Positions 1 to 9,041 are shown, counted from the first letter of the stretch. The stretch is 36,078 nucleotides of DNA from an uncultured Methanobrevibacter sp. (GCA_905235495.1 CAJOMK010000017.1:1-36078); one strand, 5' to 3'. Notes: generated by a model from the letters alone, not told the origin. A program made the numbers and translations.

Positions 1-578
1 GAATAAACTGCATTGATAATCTCATTTGCAATATATTCATTAACCTTCTCACTATCTGCTTTGATTATTCCTTTATGGCATTCATCAGGATATTCAATTG
101 CAGGCTGGATTAGGATTACTCCTGCACCCTTTAAGAATTTTCCCGGGATTTTTAGTGATGCAAAGGTGTAATGTGACCAATTGTCATCATAGGACCTTCT
201 CAAGAAATTTACTTTGTTCAAATCAACTGAACCTGCATTGATATAAATCACTTTTCTGCTTGTTCTTGAAGAGTAATCGGCAAGTTCAACGAGATTTCCT
301 GCACATGCGGCTGAAATTGTAACTCCAACATCGCTCCTTGCATTCATTAGCCTTGTCCCTTCTCCAGGATTTGAAGCCGAATCATCCACGATAACGATGA
401 TTTTGCCATTGGTTTTTGATTCGATTCTATCTTTGATATCATTTAATCTGTGCAAATCCGCATCATGCCCATTCATATTGTCTGAAGTTAAAAACACTGT
501 AGTTGCATCCACACTTTCAGCAAATATTGGGGCTAATATGACTAATGATAAAATCAATATTGGAATAATCTTTTTCAT
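1..578 (-). CDS. Exported protein, cut by the left edge
   Basis: The frame reads leftward from an ATG at 578 through about 192 codons with no stop and runs off the window, so only the N-terminal part is seen. Residues 1-26 form a clear signal peptide (MKK, then a hydrophobic run ending near ESVDA). The mature part has alternating strands and helices, with a motif IIVIVDDSASNPGEGTRLMN near residues 60-79 and a later run WSHYTFASLKIPG. I recall similar N-terminal modules in secreted Methanobacteriales proteins that carry pseudomurein-binding repeats further on, but no repeat is visible here, so a cell-wall role is inference. The ribosome site is weak. It faces away from its neighbour at 717-1337 only through a 138-bp AT-rich gap. 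Confidence 0.75.
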   Translation of the reverse strand, partial: MKKIIPILILSLVILAPIFAESVDATTVFLTSDNMNGHDADLHRLNDIKDRIESKTNGKIIVIVDDSASNPGEGTRLMNARSDVGVTISAACAGNLVELADYSSRTSRKVIYINAGSVDLNKVNFLRRSYDDNWSHYTFASLKIPGKFLKGAGVILIQPAIEYPDECHKGIIKADSEKVNEYIANEIINAVY

Positions 579-716
579 AGTTTGAACTCTTAATTAGTTT
601 TTAATTAGTTTTAATTTGTTAATTTTTTTAATTAATTTAAATTAAATTTTTAATCAATAATTTTTGTTTGATAATTGGATATAAAATAAATAATAAAATT
701 TTCAGTTTAGAAGAAA

Positions 717-1337
717 TTAAAATACTTCTTGATCTACTTCAAGAACCCATTTGATGGTGTCTAATCTTATCATTTGTCCAAATCATTCCATGGATTCTAG
801 TTTTTAATTTGGCATTGTTCGCTTCAGATGCTTCCATGCATTTTGCATCTAATTCCTCAGCTTTTTTCGAATTTTTCAAGCAAGTCAAGAGTTTGCTCTT
901 CATTGTTTATTAACAAGCTTGTTAACATAATTGATTGCAATTCAGACCCTGCAAGGATAACCTTTTGTTCATTGCTTAAGTTATCTTCTTCAGCTCTTAA
1001 TGCTACGGTTATATCGTTTAATTTCTCTATTTTTTCTTCAATTTCTTCTTTTGTTCTCATTTTATAATCTCCATAAGCATTATATACATTAGTTTTAATA
1101 AATTTTATTTTTCCATATCCCAATTTACCGGTTTTTTTTCTTTCGTCTTCCCCATTTGGTGGATTGTCATATTCCAGTATTTCTGTTGGTCATGCCTTCT
1201 CTCAAATCAATTCTATCTTCAGGCATGTTTTTAGGGCCAATTCCCTTTTTTTCAGTTAAATTATTTCCGCATTGGCTGCAAAACTTTGCATTCGGATTCA
1301 AGAGTTTTGCTCCACATTTTGGACAAAATTGGTTCAT
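717..1337 (-). pseudogene. Zinc-ribbon / coiled-coil protein gene broken by frameshifts
   Basis: Reading from ATG 1337 (preceded by AAGGTGAAAT, a good ribosome site), the first piece has two CxxC pairs, FCPKCG and FCSQCG, a typical N-terminal zinc ribbon. The frame then breaks at about 1190. A second frame resumes with PTEILEYDNPPNGEDE and runs into a charged helical stretch starting near RTKEEIEEKIEKLND. It breaks again near 862, in a run of six A, and a third frame gives AEELDAKCMEASEANNAKLK. A further shift near 780 leads to IRLDTIKWVLEVDQEVF and a stop at 717-719. Together the pieces read as one continuous protein of about 205 residues. The conceptual protein is not one I can name. Either the gene is decayed or the sequence has several indel errors. 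Confidence 0.7.
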
Positions 1338-1438
1338 ATTTCACCTTCGATTTTTAAACTTTAATTTTTAAGTATATATTATTTTAATTTATATTTTCTT
1401 AAATTTTAAATTATATTTTAATTATTATCTTAATCGCT

Positions 1439-1456
1439 TTTATAGATATCTATAAA
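1439..1456. promoter_or_regulatory. 18-bp perfect palindrome between divergent genes
   Basis: TTTATAGATATCTATAAA is its own reverse complement. It lies between the minus-strand zinc-ribbon gene (start 1337) and the plus-strand gene at 1529. Each half resembles an archaeal TATA box (TTTATA), so one element could act as a two-way promoter or as an operator over it. This is inference from symmetry and position. Confidence 0.4.
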
Positions 1457-1528
1457 TAATTAGTAAAATAATATTTAATTATTAAAACTAAAATTTTAAG
1501 ATAATTTTCTCTATTTAGGTGCATAAAA

Positions 1529-1756
1529 ATGGCTGATGATATTATTGACATTGATGATTACGAAGTAACAGATACACATATTGTAGAAACTTCAGATGAA
1601 GATGATTACAGAGAGGAATACAAGCAAAGGGAATATGATAATCAAGGTACTGCTACAGGATTTTATAAATCAATTTCATTAAATCATACTTCCTTATTGA
1701 TTATTGGAATGGTTGTTCTTGTGTTGGTGGTTATTTTCATAATGACTTTTGAATAA
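1529..1756 (+). CDS. Small acidic protein with one C-terminal membrane anchor
   Basis: The 75-residue product starts at an ATG preceded by TTAGGTGCATAAAA, a good ribosome site. Residues 1-38 are very acidic (many D and E, such as DIIDIDDYEVTD), and residues 52-73 form one strongly hydrophobic segment ending IFIMTFE. The shape is that of a tail-anchored membrane protein with its acidic part in the cytoplasm. I do not recognise a family. It is followed 74 bp later by another membrane-protein gene on the same strand, so the two may be transcribed together. Confidence 0.7.
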   Translation: MADDIIDIDDYEVTDTHIVETSDEDDYREEYKQREYDNQGTATGFYKSISLNHTSLLIIGMVVLVLVVIFIMTFE

Positions 1757-1830
1757 TCCATTCAACAATCAATTTAACAATCAATTTAACGTTCCATTTA
1801 ACAATCTATCCTTATAAAAATAGAATTTTC

Positions 1831-2244
1831 ATGATTATAATGTTTGATTTAGCTAATTGGTTTAAAAGATTTTCATTTGAGAGGAATGATAAGAGATTTG
1901 GAATCTATAATCTCATAATATTGGTTTTGGCATTATCTCTTTATCTACTGAACAATCATTTTATGCATGAAATCAATTGGTTTTTCATGTTTTACTTCAA
2001 TGATTTTTTAGCTATTGTAGTTTTGCTAAGCTTTTTGAATATTGTCTATCCATTTAAATTGACAAATCTTTGGTTAATAATTCTTGTAATTTTATTGGCA
2101 TCATTTGTATGGGAGTATGTTGCTTTATTCATTAAGAAAGGAGCCATATTTGATCCTATTGATATTATTTGCTATTTTGGATCTATGCTTATTTATTTGA
2201 TAATACTGTACTTTATAGAGGGGAAAATCAACACTTCAATTTAA
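1831..2244 (+). CDS. Four-helix integral membrane protein, unknown function
   Basis: The 137-residue protein has four hydrophobic segments at about residues 25-43, 55-73, 78-98 and 112-131, with short loops. The motif FNDFLAIVVL in helix 2 and the end of helix 3 into helix 4 (WEYVALF, then DPIDIICYFG) resemble a small membrane family found in bacteria and archaea, where an acidic pair near helix 2 and a DP-D motif before the last helix are conserved. I cannot name a function. No clear ribosome site precedes ATG 1831, and ATG 1840 is an alternative start. It lies just before the gene at 2270. Confidence 0.65.
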   Translation: MIIMFDLANWFKRFSFERNDKRFGIYNLIILVLALSLYLLNNHFMHEINWFFMFYFNDFLAIVVLLSFLNIVYPFKLTNLWLIILVILLASFVWEYVALFIKKGAIFDPIDIICYFGSMLIYLIILYFIEGKINTSI

Positions 2245-2269
2245 TTCATTTAGTTGCTTGTGTGATATT

Positions 2270-2779
2270 ATGGAAAACAATTCAAATTACTCTCCAGAAT
2301 CAAGATATCTTCTCAATTTTTCATTTTCACAAAAGAGATTAGGTGCAAATGATAATATTCCAGATTATCCGTCATCATCTAAATCTTGCATGAGTTCAAA
2401 TGTGATATCTGAAACCTCTTTGGAAGAGGATTATATTTTGCTAAAAAAGAAATCCTTGCTTAAACGTAAATCTATGGGTTCTTTGAAGATATTTTACAGT
2501 GAAATAATTGATTTGAAGTTAAATAAGGCTGATTTATCATCATTATATTCATCTATCGTGATTGTTTATTCAAAAAATGGCTATACTAAGCATATAATTT
2601 CCTTAAGCAGCAGTGATGGTTTTGCTGTAAGATGGTTCTATGATGGGTTGGTTGTTAGGTATTCACTAAGAAAATCTAATCTGAACAAGCCAGATATTCT
2701 CAAGTCCAATGAAGAATCATTTTTAAATGAAAATGAGATTTCAAAGAATTCTGACAATTTTGATGATTTTATGAATTAG
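2270..2779 (+). CDS. Hypothetical protein with a possible PH-like core
   Basis: I start at ATG 2270 because TGTGATATT precedes it, matching the ribosome site pattern of this genome. An in-frame ATG at 2258 has no such site. The 169-residue product has a low-complexity, serine-rich N-terminus, a basic patch LLKKKSLLKRKSMGSL near residues 64-79, and a strand-rich core (LKIFYSEIIDLKL, then SIVIVYSKNG). After the core comes a helix containing GFAVRWFYDGLVVRYS. This layout resembles a pleckstrin-homology-type fold, but that is a guess from pattern. The C-terminal 25 residues are acidic and probably disordered. No family is recognised. Confidence 0.6.
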   Translation: MENNSNYSPESRYLLNFSFSQKRLGANDNIPDYPSSSKSCMSSNVISETSLEEDYILLKKKSLLKRKSMGSLKIFYSEIIDLKLNKADLSSLYSSIVIVYSKNGYTKHIISLSSSDGFAVRWFYDGLVVRYSLRKSNLNKPDILKSNEESFLNENEISKNSDNFDDFMN

Positions 2780-2897
2780 ATGAATGCAGAAATCTCTGAT
2801 AAACGAAAAAAAAACAGATTTCCAAGCAAATGAAATTTGATAGATGTTCAAGTGGAGAATATTAATTTTAAACTTTTTTCATATTCTATCTTATTTT

Positions 2898-3013
2898 ATT
2901 CTTATTCTTTTTTTATTCTTATTCTTTTTTTATTCTTATTCTTTTTTTATTCTTATTCTTTTTTTATTCTTATTCTTTTTTTATTCTTATTCTTTTATTC
3001 TTATTCTTTTTAT
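2898..3013. repeat. T-rich tandem repeat, 17-bp unit
   Basis: Five consecutive copies of ATTCTTATTCTTTTTTT start at 2898, 2915, 2932, 2949 and 2966. Shortened copies follow at 2983 and 2997, then looser TTTTATTCTCC units to about 3055. Long open frames cross this stretch only because the repeat has no stops, and they encode F/Y/L/I monotony, so no gene is called. It is probably a slippage-prone microsatellite downstream of the gene ending at 2779. Confidence 0.9.
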
Positions 3014-3190
3014 TCTCCTTTTATCTATTTTTATTCTCCTTTTATTCTATTTTTATTAAATCTTTTCATTATAATCGAACTATTTTTTTTAAATTATTCT
3101 CTAATAGATAACTTAAAATATTTTATTTAATATATATTATATCATAATGTAATATTTTGAGATTTTATAAATTTTTCAATTAAAATCTTA

Positions 3191-3238
3191 GTTTGATAGT
3201 TTATCTGTTGGTTTGATAGTTTATCTGGTTAAACTATT
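3191..3238. promoter_or_regulatory. Candidate carAB operator: two direct repeats plus inverted repeat
   Basis: GTTTGATAGTTTATCTG occurs at 3191-3207 and again at 3211-3227, a spacing of exactly 20 bp, about two helical turns. Each copy contains the small palindrome GATA-GTT-TATC. The second copy also forms an inverted repeat, ATAGTTTA / TAAACTAT, with the bases that follow (to 3238). The element lies about 150-190 bp before carA in an otherwise featureless AT-rich leader. Control of carAB by pyrimidines or arginine through this site is inference. Confidence 0.45.
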
Positions 3239-3382
3239 TTGAACATTTTTTTAATAAATCTAATTTATAGAATACTTTAAATTAAATAAATTACATAAAT
3301 AATTAAGGAAATTAATTTAGCAATAACTATTAATTTAATATTTTTTGACATTAAATACAATGAATTATAATTTGGTGAAAAT

Positions 3383-4462
3383 ATGGGAAATGAAGCAAAA
3401 TTGGCTTTAGAAGATGGAACTATTCTGAAAGGAAAAGCCTTTGGTTACGAAACCGTAACTGTAGGTGAACTTGCTTTCTCAACTGGTATGTCAGGTTATA
3501 CCGAGGCACTCACTGACCCTTCCTTTAAAGGACAAATATTGATGTCTACTTACCCATTGGAAGGTAACTATGGTGTAAGTGAAGATTGGTATCAATCAGA
3601 TAAGGTACAAGTTGAAGGATTTGTAGTGAGAGAAGCTTGTAAAAAATTATCTAACTTCGGTACAAAAAAGACTTTGGATGATTTCTTGAAAGAATTTAAA
3701 GTACCTGGTATTGAAGACATTGATACAAGAGACTTAACTTTAAAGATACGTGAAAAAGGATCTCTTAAAGCAGCACTTGCTACTGAAGAGATTGATGATG
3801 ATGAGTTGGTGGCTCGTGCTCAGGAACATAAAAGCATTATTGATTTGGATTTGGTTCCTTTAGTATCAACTCCAGAAATTAAGACCTTTGGAGACTTTGA
3901 TAAAACTGTAGCTATTCTTGATTGTGGTGTTAAAAAGAACATTATCAACTGTTTCTTGGAAAATGATATTGGGGTTGCTTTATTCCCTTATGATACCGAT
4001 TATCAAACTATTTTAGATTATGGTGTAAATGGACTTATGGTTTCACCAGGTCCTGGAAACCCTGAAAGATTAACTGAAACCATTGCAAATGTAAAGAAAT
4101 TACTTAATAGCTTCCCAGTATTTGGTATTTGTATGGGTCAACATGTAATTGCAAAGACCTTTGGTGCAACTACCTATAAAATGAAATTTGGTCACAGAGG
4201 AGCAAACCAACCTGTAAAAGACTTGCAAACTGAAAAAGTCTTCATCACTTCTCAAAATCATGGATTCGCTATTGATCCAGATTCCTTAAAAGGTACTGAT
4301 TTGGAATTGACCCAAATAAACTTAAACGATGGTACTCCTGAAGGATTTTTACATAAGGAATTACCTTTAAGAACCATCCAATACCACCCGGAATCTGGCC
4401 CTGGTCCAAATGATACAAGAATATTGTTTGAAGAATTTGCCAAAATGATTAAGGAGTATTAG
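3383..4462 (+). CDS. carA: Carbamoyl phosphate synthase small subunit
   Basis: The 359-residue protein is the glutaminase subunit of carbamoyl phosphate synthase. It releases ammonia from glutamine and passes it to CarB for pyrimidine and arginine synthesis. The N-terminal CPSase small-chain domain (about residues 1-135, with LEDGTILKGKAFG and FSTGMSGYTEALTDPSFKGQ) is followed by a class I glutamine amidotransferase domain. The catalytic triad is visible as C250 in GICMGQH, H335 and E337 in QYHPES. Length is normal for the family. The start at 3383 has TTGGTGAAAAT in front. carB follows after 92 bp on the same strand, the usual order. The nucleophile elbow reads CMGQH rather than the common CLGHQ, a variant I believe occurs in related archaea. 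Confidence 0.97.
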   Translation: MGNEAKLALEDGTILKGKAFGYETVTVGELAFSTGMSGYTEALTDPSFKGQILMSTYPLEGNYGVSEDWYQSDKVQVEGFVVREACKKLSNFGTKKTLDDFLKEFKVPGIEDIDTRDLTLKIREKGSLKAALATEEIDDDELVARAQEHKSIIDLDLVPLVSTPEIKTFGDFDKTVAILDCGVKKNIINCFLENDIGVALFPYDTDYQTILDYGVNGLMVSPGPGNPERLTETIANVKKLLNSFPVFGICMGQHVIAKTFGATTYKMKFGHRGANQPVKDLQTEKVFITSQNHGFAIDPDSLKGTDLELTQINLNDGTPEGFLHKELPLRTIQYHPESGPGPNDTRILFEEFAKMIKEY

Positions 4463-4554
4463 GAATTAGGATTCATTGTATTATAATTAGTATAACTATT
4501 AAAATTATTGAAAAATAAAATTTATTACTTTAATGTGGATTAAGAGAGGATAAT

Positions 4555-7500
4555 ATGCCTGTTGATGAGGATATTAAAAAAGTGCTTATAATTGGTTCTG
4601 GACCTATTCAGATTGGTCAAGCAGCTGAGTTTGATTACTCTGGTTCTCAAGCTTGTAAATCACTTAGAGAAGAGGGATTGGAAACAGTTCTTGTAAACAG
4701 TAATCCTGCTACCATTCAAACTGATATGGATATGGCAGACACTGTCTACACTGAGCCGTTGACTGCAGAACTTGTTGCTCAAATTATTGAAAAAGAGAAT
4801 ATTGATGCTATTTTGCCTACTATGGGAGGACAAACAGGTTTAAACATTGCAACTGAACTTGGAAAATTAAGCCTATTGGAAGGAATAAAAGTTATCGGTT
4901 CTGATGTTCAAACCATTGCAGATGTGGAAGACAGAGATTTATTCGCTAACTTTATGGGTAGATTGGATGAACCTATCCCTAAATGTCATGCAGTGGAATC
5001 TGTTGAAGCTGCTTTAGAGGCTGTTGAAGAAATTGGTTACCCTGTAATTGTCCGTCCAGCATTTACCTTAGGTGGAACTGGTGGGGGAATAGCTCACAAT
5101 AAGGAAGAACTTATAGAAGTTACCACTCATGGTCTCGACATGAGTTACATCAACCAAGTATTGATTGACGAATCCGTTCTTGGTTGGAAAGAGATCGAGT
5201 TTGAGGTTATGAGGGATAAAAACGATACTTGTATCATTGTATGTAACATGGAAAATGTTGACCCAATGGGTATTCACACAGGTGACAGTATCGTAGTCGC
5301 CCCTATTCAAAACTTGAATGATGAAGTATGTCAAAGATTAAGGGACGCTTCCATTAAGATTATCAGAAACTTAGGAATCAATGGTGGATGTAACATCCAA
5401 TTTGCATTGAACCCTGAAACCAATGAGTATAAGATCATTGAGGTAAACCCTCGTGTAAGTAGAAGTAGTGCACTTGCATCTAAGGCAACAGGTTATCCAA
5501 TTGCAAAAATCTCTTCAAAAGTTGCTCTTGGTTTGACTTTAGATGAAATCAGAAACGACATTACCAAAGAAACTCCTGCTTCATTTGAGCCATCCATTGA
5601 CTATATCGTAGTAAAAATCCCAAGATGGCCATTTGACAAGTTCAAAGGCATTGGCAGAAAGATTGGGGTTCAAATGAAAGCTACTGGAGAGGTAATGGCT
5701 ATTGGTAGAACCTATGAAGAGGCTATTCAAAAAGCTATTCGTTCCTTGGATATCGGATTGCATGGATTCGAATATTTGGAATACACTGAAGATAATTTAG
5801 CAAACCCAACTGATGAAAGACTATTCCACATGTACTCTGCAATTAAAGATGGAAGAAGTGTAGAAGAACTTGCAGAACTTTCTAAAATGGATGCATTCTT
5901 CCTATACAAAATAGAAAACATTGTAGAGTTTGAAAATCAAGTAACAAAAGAAGCACTTGAAGATGAAGAATTCTTGCTTAAAGCTAAAAAATTAGGATTC
6001 TCCAATTTCACCCTTGCAAAACTCGCAGGCATTAAAGAAGAAGATGTAAAAGCACTTCTTGACAAGTTTGACATTAAGCCATCCTATAAGATGGTAGATA
6101 CTTGTGCAGCAGAGTTTGAAACTAAAACTCCTTATTATTACAGCAGTTATGATAAAGGTAACGAACTCATCAAGAATGACAATAAGAAAATATTGGTTAT
6201 CGGTGCAGGTCCAATCAGAATTGGACAAGGTATTGAGTTCGATTACTGTTGTGTACATTCCTCCCTTGCATTGAAAGATCAAGGAATTGAAACCATTCTT
6301 GTAAACAACAACCCTGAAACCGTAAGTACTGATTATGACATTTCAGATGAATTGTTCTTTGAACCGTTGACCTATGAAGACATCATGGGAATAATTGAAC
6401 AAGTTGAACCTGATGGTGTAATTGTTCAATTCGGTGGTCAAACTTCAATCAACCTTTCTGTTCCTCTCGCAAAAGCAGGAGTCAAAATCTTAGGTACTCC
6501 ATATGAAAGCATTGACAGAGTTGAAGACAGAGAAAGATTCACTGAAGTGTTAAATGATTTGAATATTCGCCAAGCTCCTTATGGATTGTCTAATTCATTT
6601 GATGAAGCTAAAGAAGCTGCAGAAAGAATCGGTTTCCCAGTTCTTGTTCGTCCATCCTATGTAATCGGTGGAAGAGCAATGGAAATTGTTTACTGCTTGG
6701 AAGAACTTGAAGAATATATGAAAGAAGCTGTAAAAGTTTCTCCTGAACATCCTATTCTTGTAGACAAGTTCCTTGAAGATGCAGTGGAACTTGATGTAGA
6801 CCTTTTATGTGATGGTGAAGATGTATTCATTGCAGGTATTATGGAACACATTGAAGAAGCTGGTGTTCACTCCGGTGACTCTGCATGTGTAATACCTCCT
6901 CAAACAATTCCAGAACATTTACTTGAAGTAATTAGAGAAAATACCAGAAAATTAGCTTTAGAATTGGATGTAATCGGATTGATGAACATTCAATATGCAG
7001 TTAAATTGGATGAGGAAAAAGTTTACATCATCGAAGCTAACCCAAGGGCAAGCAGAACCGTTCCATTTGTAAGTAAAGCTATTGGAGTTCCTCTTGCAAA
7101 AGTTGCAACCTCATTGATGATGGGTGCAAAACTCAAAGACCTCAATTTAACTAAAGAAATTAAGATTAACCATGTAGCTGTTAAGGAATCTGTTTTCCCA
7201 TTCTTGAAATTAACAGAGTCCGACAGTATATTAGGTCCTGAAATGAAATCCACCGGTGAAAGTATCGGTATAGATGAAAACTTCGGTCTTGCATTCTACA
7301 AGTCACAGCTTTCAGCTGGTATGGACTTGCCTAAAGAAGGAAACCTCTTAATCAGTGTAAGAGAACAAGACCAAAAGAAAATCCGGCCAATTGCTGAAAA
7401 GGCTCATGCATTAGGATTTAATATATTCGCTACAAAAGGTACAGCTAATGCCATATTTGATGTTCCTATTACAAGAATCAAGAAAGTATCACAAGGAACC

Positions 7501-7731
7501 CCAAATATTAAGGAAGCTATTTTAGATGGAAAGATTGATTTAATCATCAACACTCCTCATGGTGAACAGGCTTCCAAAGATGGTTATACCATTAGACGTT
7601 TGGCTGTTGAATTAGGTATTCCTTATGTAACTACTTTAGCAGGAGCAAGAGCTGCTTTAAATGCTATTGAAGCTGTAAAGGAAAATGAATTGAAAGTTAA
7701 ATCTTTAAATAATCATATAGCAAATATTTAA
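4555..7731 (+). CDS. carB: Carbamoyl phosphate synthase large subunit
   Basis: This 1058-residue protein makes carbamoyl phosphate from bicarbonate, ammonia and two ATP. It shows the expected internal duplication. The first half begins KKVLIIGSGPIQIGQAAEFD and the second half begins KKILVIGAGPIRIGQGIEFD near residue 548. Each half carries an ATP-grasp domain with metal-binding signatures such as IIEVNPRVSRSSAL and IIEANPRASRTVPF. The last roughly 130 residues form the MGS-like regulatory domain (LGFNIFATKGTANA, then IINTPHG), where effectors such as UMP or ornithine bind in other species. It is full length, in one piece, and preceded by AAGAGAGGATAAT. Many archaea split carB into two genes, and here it is not split. 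Confidence 0.97.
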   Translation: MPVDEDIKKVLIIGSGPIQIGQAAEFDYSGSQACKSLREEGLETVLVNSNPATIQTDMDMADTVYTEPLTAELVAQIIEKENIDAILPTMGGQTGLNIATELGKLSLLEGIKVIGSDVQTIADVEDRDLFANFMGRLDEPIPKCHAVESVEAALEAVEEIGYPVIVRPAFTLGGTGGGIAHNKEELIEVTTHGLDMSYINQVLIDESVLGWKEIEFEVMRDKNDTCIIVCNMENVDPMGIHTGDSIVVAPIQNLNDEVCQRLRDASIKIIRNLGINGGCNIQFALNPETNEYKIIEVNPRVSRSSALASKATGYPIAKISSKVALGLTLDEIRNDITKETPASFEPSIDYIVVKIPRWPFDKFKGIGRKIGVQMKATGEVMAIGRTYEEAIQKAIRSLDIGLHGFEYLEYTEDNLANPTDERLFHMYSAIKDGRSVEELAELSKMDAFFLYKIENIVEFENQVTKEALEDEEFLLKAKKLGFSNFTLAKLAGIKEEDVKALLDKFDIKPSYKMVDTCAAEFETKTPYYYSSYDKGNELIKNDNKKILVIGAGPIRIGQGIEFDYCCVHSSLALKDQGIETILVNNNPETVSTDYDISDELFFEPLTYEDIMGIIEQVEPDGVIVQFGGQTSINLSVPLAKAGVKILGTPYESIDRVEDRERFTEVLNDLNIRQAPYGLSNSFDEAKEAAERIGFPVLVRPSYVIGGRAMEIVYCLEELEEYMKEAVKVSPEHPILVDKFLEDAVELDVDLLCDGEDVFIAGIMEHIEEAGVHSGDSACVIPPQTIPEHLLEVIRENTRKLALELDVIGLMNIQYAVKLDEEKVYIIEANPRASRTVPFVSKAIGVPLAKVATSLMMGAKLKDLNLTKEIKINHVAVKESVFPFLKLTESDSILGPEMKSTGESIGIDENFGLAFYKSQLSAGMDLPKEGNLLISVREQDQKKIRPIAEKAHALGFNIFATKGTANAIFDVPITRIKKVSQGTPNIKEAILDGKIDLIINTPHGEQASKDGYTIRRLAVELGIPYVTTLAGARAALNAIEAVKENELKVKSLNNHIANI

Positions 7732-7768
7732 TAGAGATTCATTCTCTATTTCTTATTTTATTTTACTA
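7730..7768 (+). terminator. Intrinsic-type terminator after carB
   Basis: AATAGAGA (7730-7737) pairs with TCTCTATT (7743-7750) around a five-base loop, and T-rich sequence follows. The stem overlaps the carB stop codon. Archaea mainly need the T-tract, so the hairpin may only assist. Confidence 0.6.
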
Positions 7769-7802
7769 ATCAAAATAATATTTAAATTTCGTTGGTGTGA
7801 TT

Positions 7803-8081
7803 ATGCCTTTTAAGATTGATAGTGCAATAATGAAATTGGATGACGAATCAGGTAAATATGATTTGGTTGATTCAGATGGAAAATTCAATAAAAAAGATGC
7901 TTTGATGGTCGTTAACAGTGATGACTTTATTACTATGCAATTAGTAATTAATGCAATTATCAGAAACGATTTTAAAGCATGGAGAGATGTTAAGTGGGAA
8001 GATGATGACAGTCTCAAAGCTATTCTTGTTAAATTAGGATACAACAGAGATGAAATCGTTGAAATGCTTAAAGAGTTTTAA
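7803..8081 (+). CDS. Small conserved archaeal protein, unknown function
   Basis: I choose ATG 7803 because GGTG ends five bases upstream of it (GGTGTGATT). A GTG at 7797 is in frame but overlaps the ribosome site. The 92-residue product is soluble and mixed in charge, with a strand-rich N-terminus (PFKIDSAIMKLDDESGKYDL), a central helix near VVNSDDFITMQLVINAII, a tryptophan pair in WRDVKW, and a C-terminal helix LKAILVKLGYNRDEIVEMLK. It looks like a well-kept small protein of Methanobacteriales, but I know no function. It lies alone between the carB terminator and a broken surface-protein gene. Confidence 0.75.
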   Translation: MPFKIDSAIMKLDDESGKYDLVDSDGKFNKKDALMVVNSDDFITMQLVINAIIRNDFKAWRDVKWEDDDSLKAILVKLGYNRDEIVEMLKEF

Positions 8082-8114
8082 TTTTTATTTTATTACTAAA
8101 ATTAATTAATTGGG

Positions 8115-8883
8115 GTGATGTTATTAAGAAGATAATTATCTGCATTATCTTTTTAATTTCCCTTTTATCTTTAACATGTGTTAATGCTAGTGATTTGAAC
8201 TCTCCAAATTTAGATACATTAGAGGAAGATTCGGTTCAAGTTCAAATTCTTGAAATGGGCGATTCAATGCAAAGTTCTTCTGACCAATGAAGTTTTTATT
8301 GGTAATGATGAATCTGATATCGATGAAGATATTTCTTCAGAGGATGAAATTTTATCTACTGGTAAAAAAAGCAAAATTGGGAGATTCAAGTGCTATACAG
8401 TTAGAATTGGACAACGATGCAGATAAGGAAAATATTAAAATCGGTGATTTTTTGTGACTTTGATTATCGAAGCCAATAACAAAGGGCCTAATGTGGCTAA
8501 AAATGTTAAGGTTTCAAATCAATTGCCTGATGGTTTAAAATTTGTCAAATACTCTGCAACTAAAGGTTATTTTGATATTGGCACTGGTGTTTGGGACATT
8601 GGTGATTTAGAAGCAGGTGAAGAACAGGTTTTAAAAATAGTTACTAAAGCATTGACTACTGGTGAAAAGGTTAATAAAGCTAATTTAACAAGTGATACTG
8701 AAATTACTGCTCCTGATAACTGTTATGAGGAAGAAGAAAATCGATGTATGTAATGACATCCAATATAAAAAAGTTCAAGTTAAGAAAGTTTCTAGCCTCA
8801 TGTATCCAACAGGAAATCCTATTGCAGTTCTTTTAGTGTCAGTTTTAGTATTATTAACTACAAGTTTTAAAAGAAGATATTAA
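8115..8883 (+). pseudogene. DUF11 adhesin-like surface protein gene with several frameshifts
   Basis: Pieces in different frames join into one protein of about 250 residues. They are a signal peptide (IIICIIFLISLLSLTCVNAS, from about 8132), an acidic linker (NEVFIGNDESDIDEDISSED), a DUF11 domain (VTLIIEANNKGPNVAKNVKV onward, 8454-8750) and a C-terminal membrane anchor ending FKRRY. DUF11 repeats are the hallmark of Methanobrevibacter adhesin-like proteins that face the cell surface. Breaks lie near 8282, at a run of seven A near 8365, in a run of six T near 8450 and near 8740. The start is also odd: after GGGGTGATGTT the expected ATG is ATT (8123), or a short frame from ATG 8118 is lost within 15 bases. 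The gene is either decayed or badly read. Confidence 0.75.
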
Positions 8884-9002
8884 TTTTTTATTTTTACTTT
8901 TTTTCTATTTTTACTTTTTTTCTATTTTTATTTTTTTCTATTTTTTCTATTTTTAATATTTTTTATTTTTTTTATTATTGGTGCTTTTTTTAAATTCTTA
9001 AA
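8884..9002. repeat. T-rich low-complexity stretch
   Basis: Repeated units of the type TTTTTACTTTTTTTCTA fill the gap between the broken DUF11 gene and the terminator of the convergent symporter gene. No gene is seen. Confidence 0.7.
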
Positions 9003-9041
9003 ATATTAAAAAAAAAATAAATTCCAGCATTTAAGCTGGAA
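9003..9041 (-). terminator. Intrinsic-type terminator of the symporter gene
   Basis: TTCCAGC (9022-9028) pairs perfectly with GCTGGAA (9035-9041) around a six-base loop. Read on the minus strand it is followed by a long run of T. It begins directly after the stop codon at 9042-9044. It is one of the few GC-containing stems in this region. Confidence 0.75.

Noticed and set aside
2837..3130. Open frames of 71-97 codons in the T-rich stretch
   Set aside because: They translate a 17-bp tandem repeat into F/Y/L/I monotony, overlap each other in several frames and lack a ribosome site.
5068..5334. Minus-strand frames inside carB
   Set aside because: They are reverse shadows of a strongly conserved gene and lack family features or ribosome sites.
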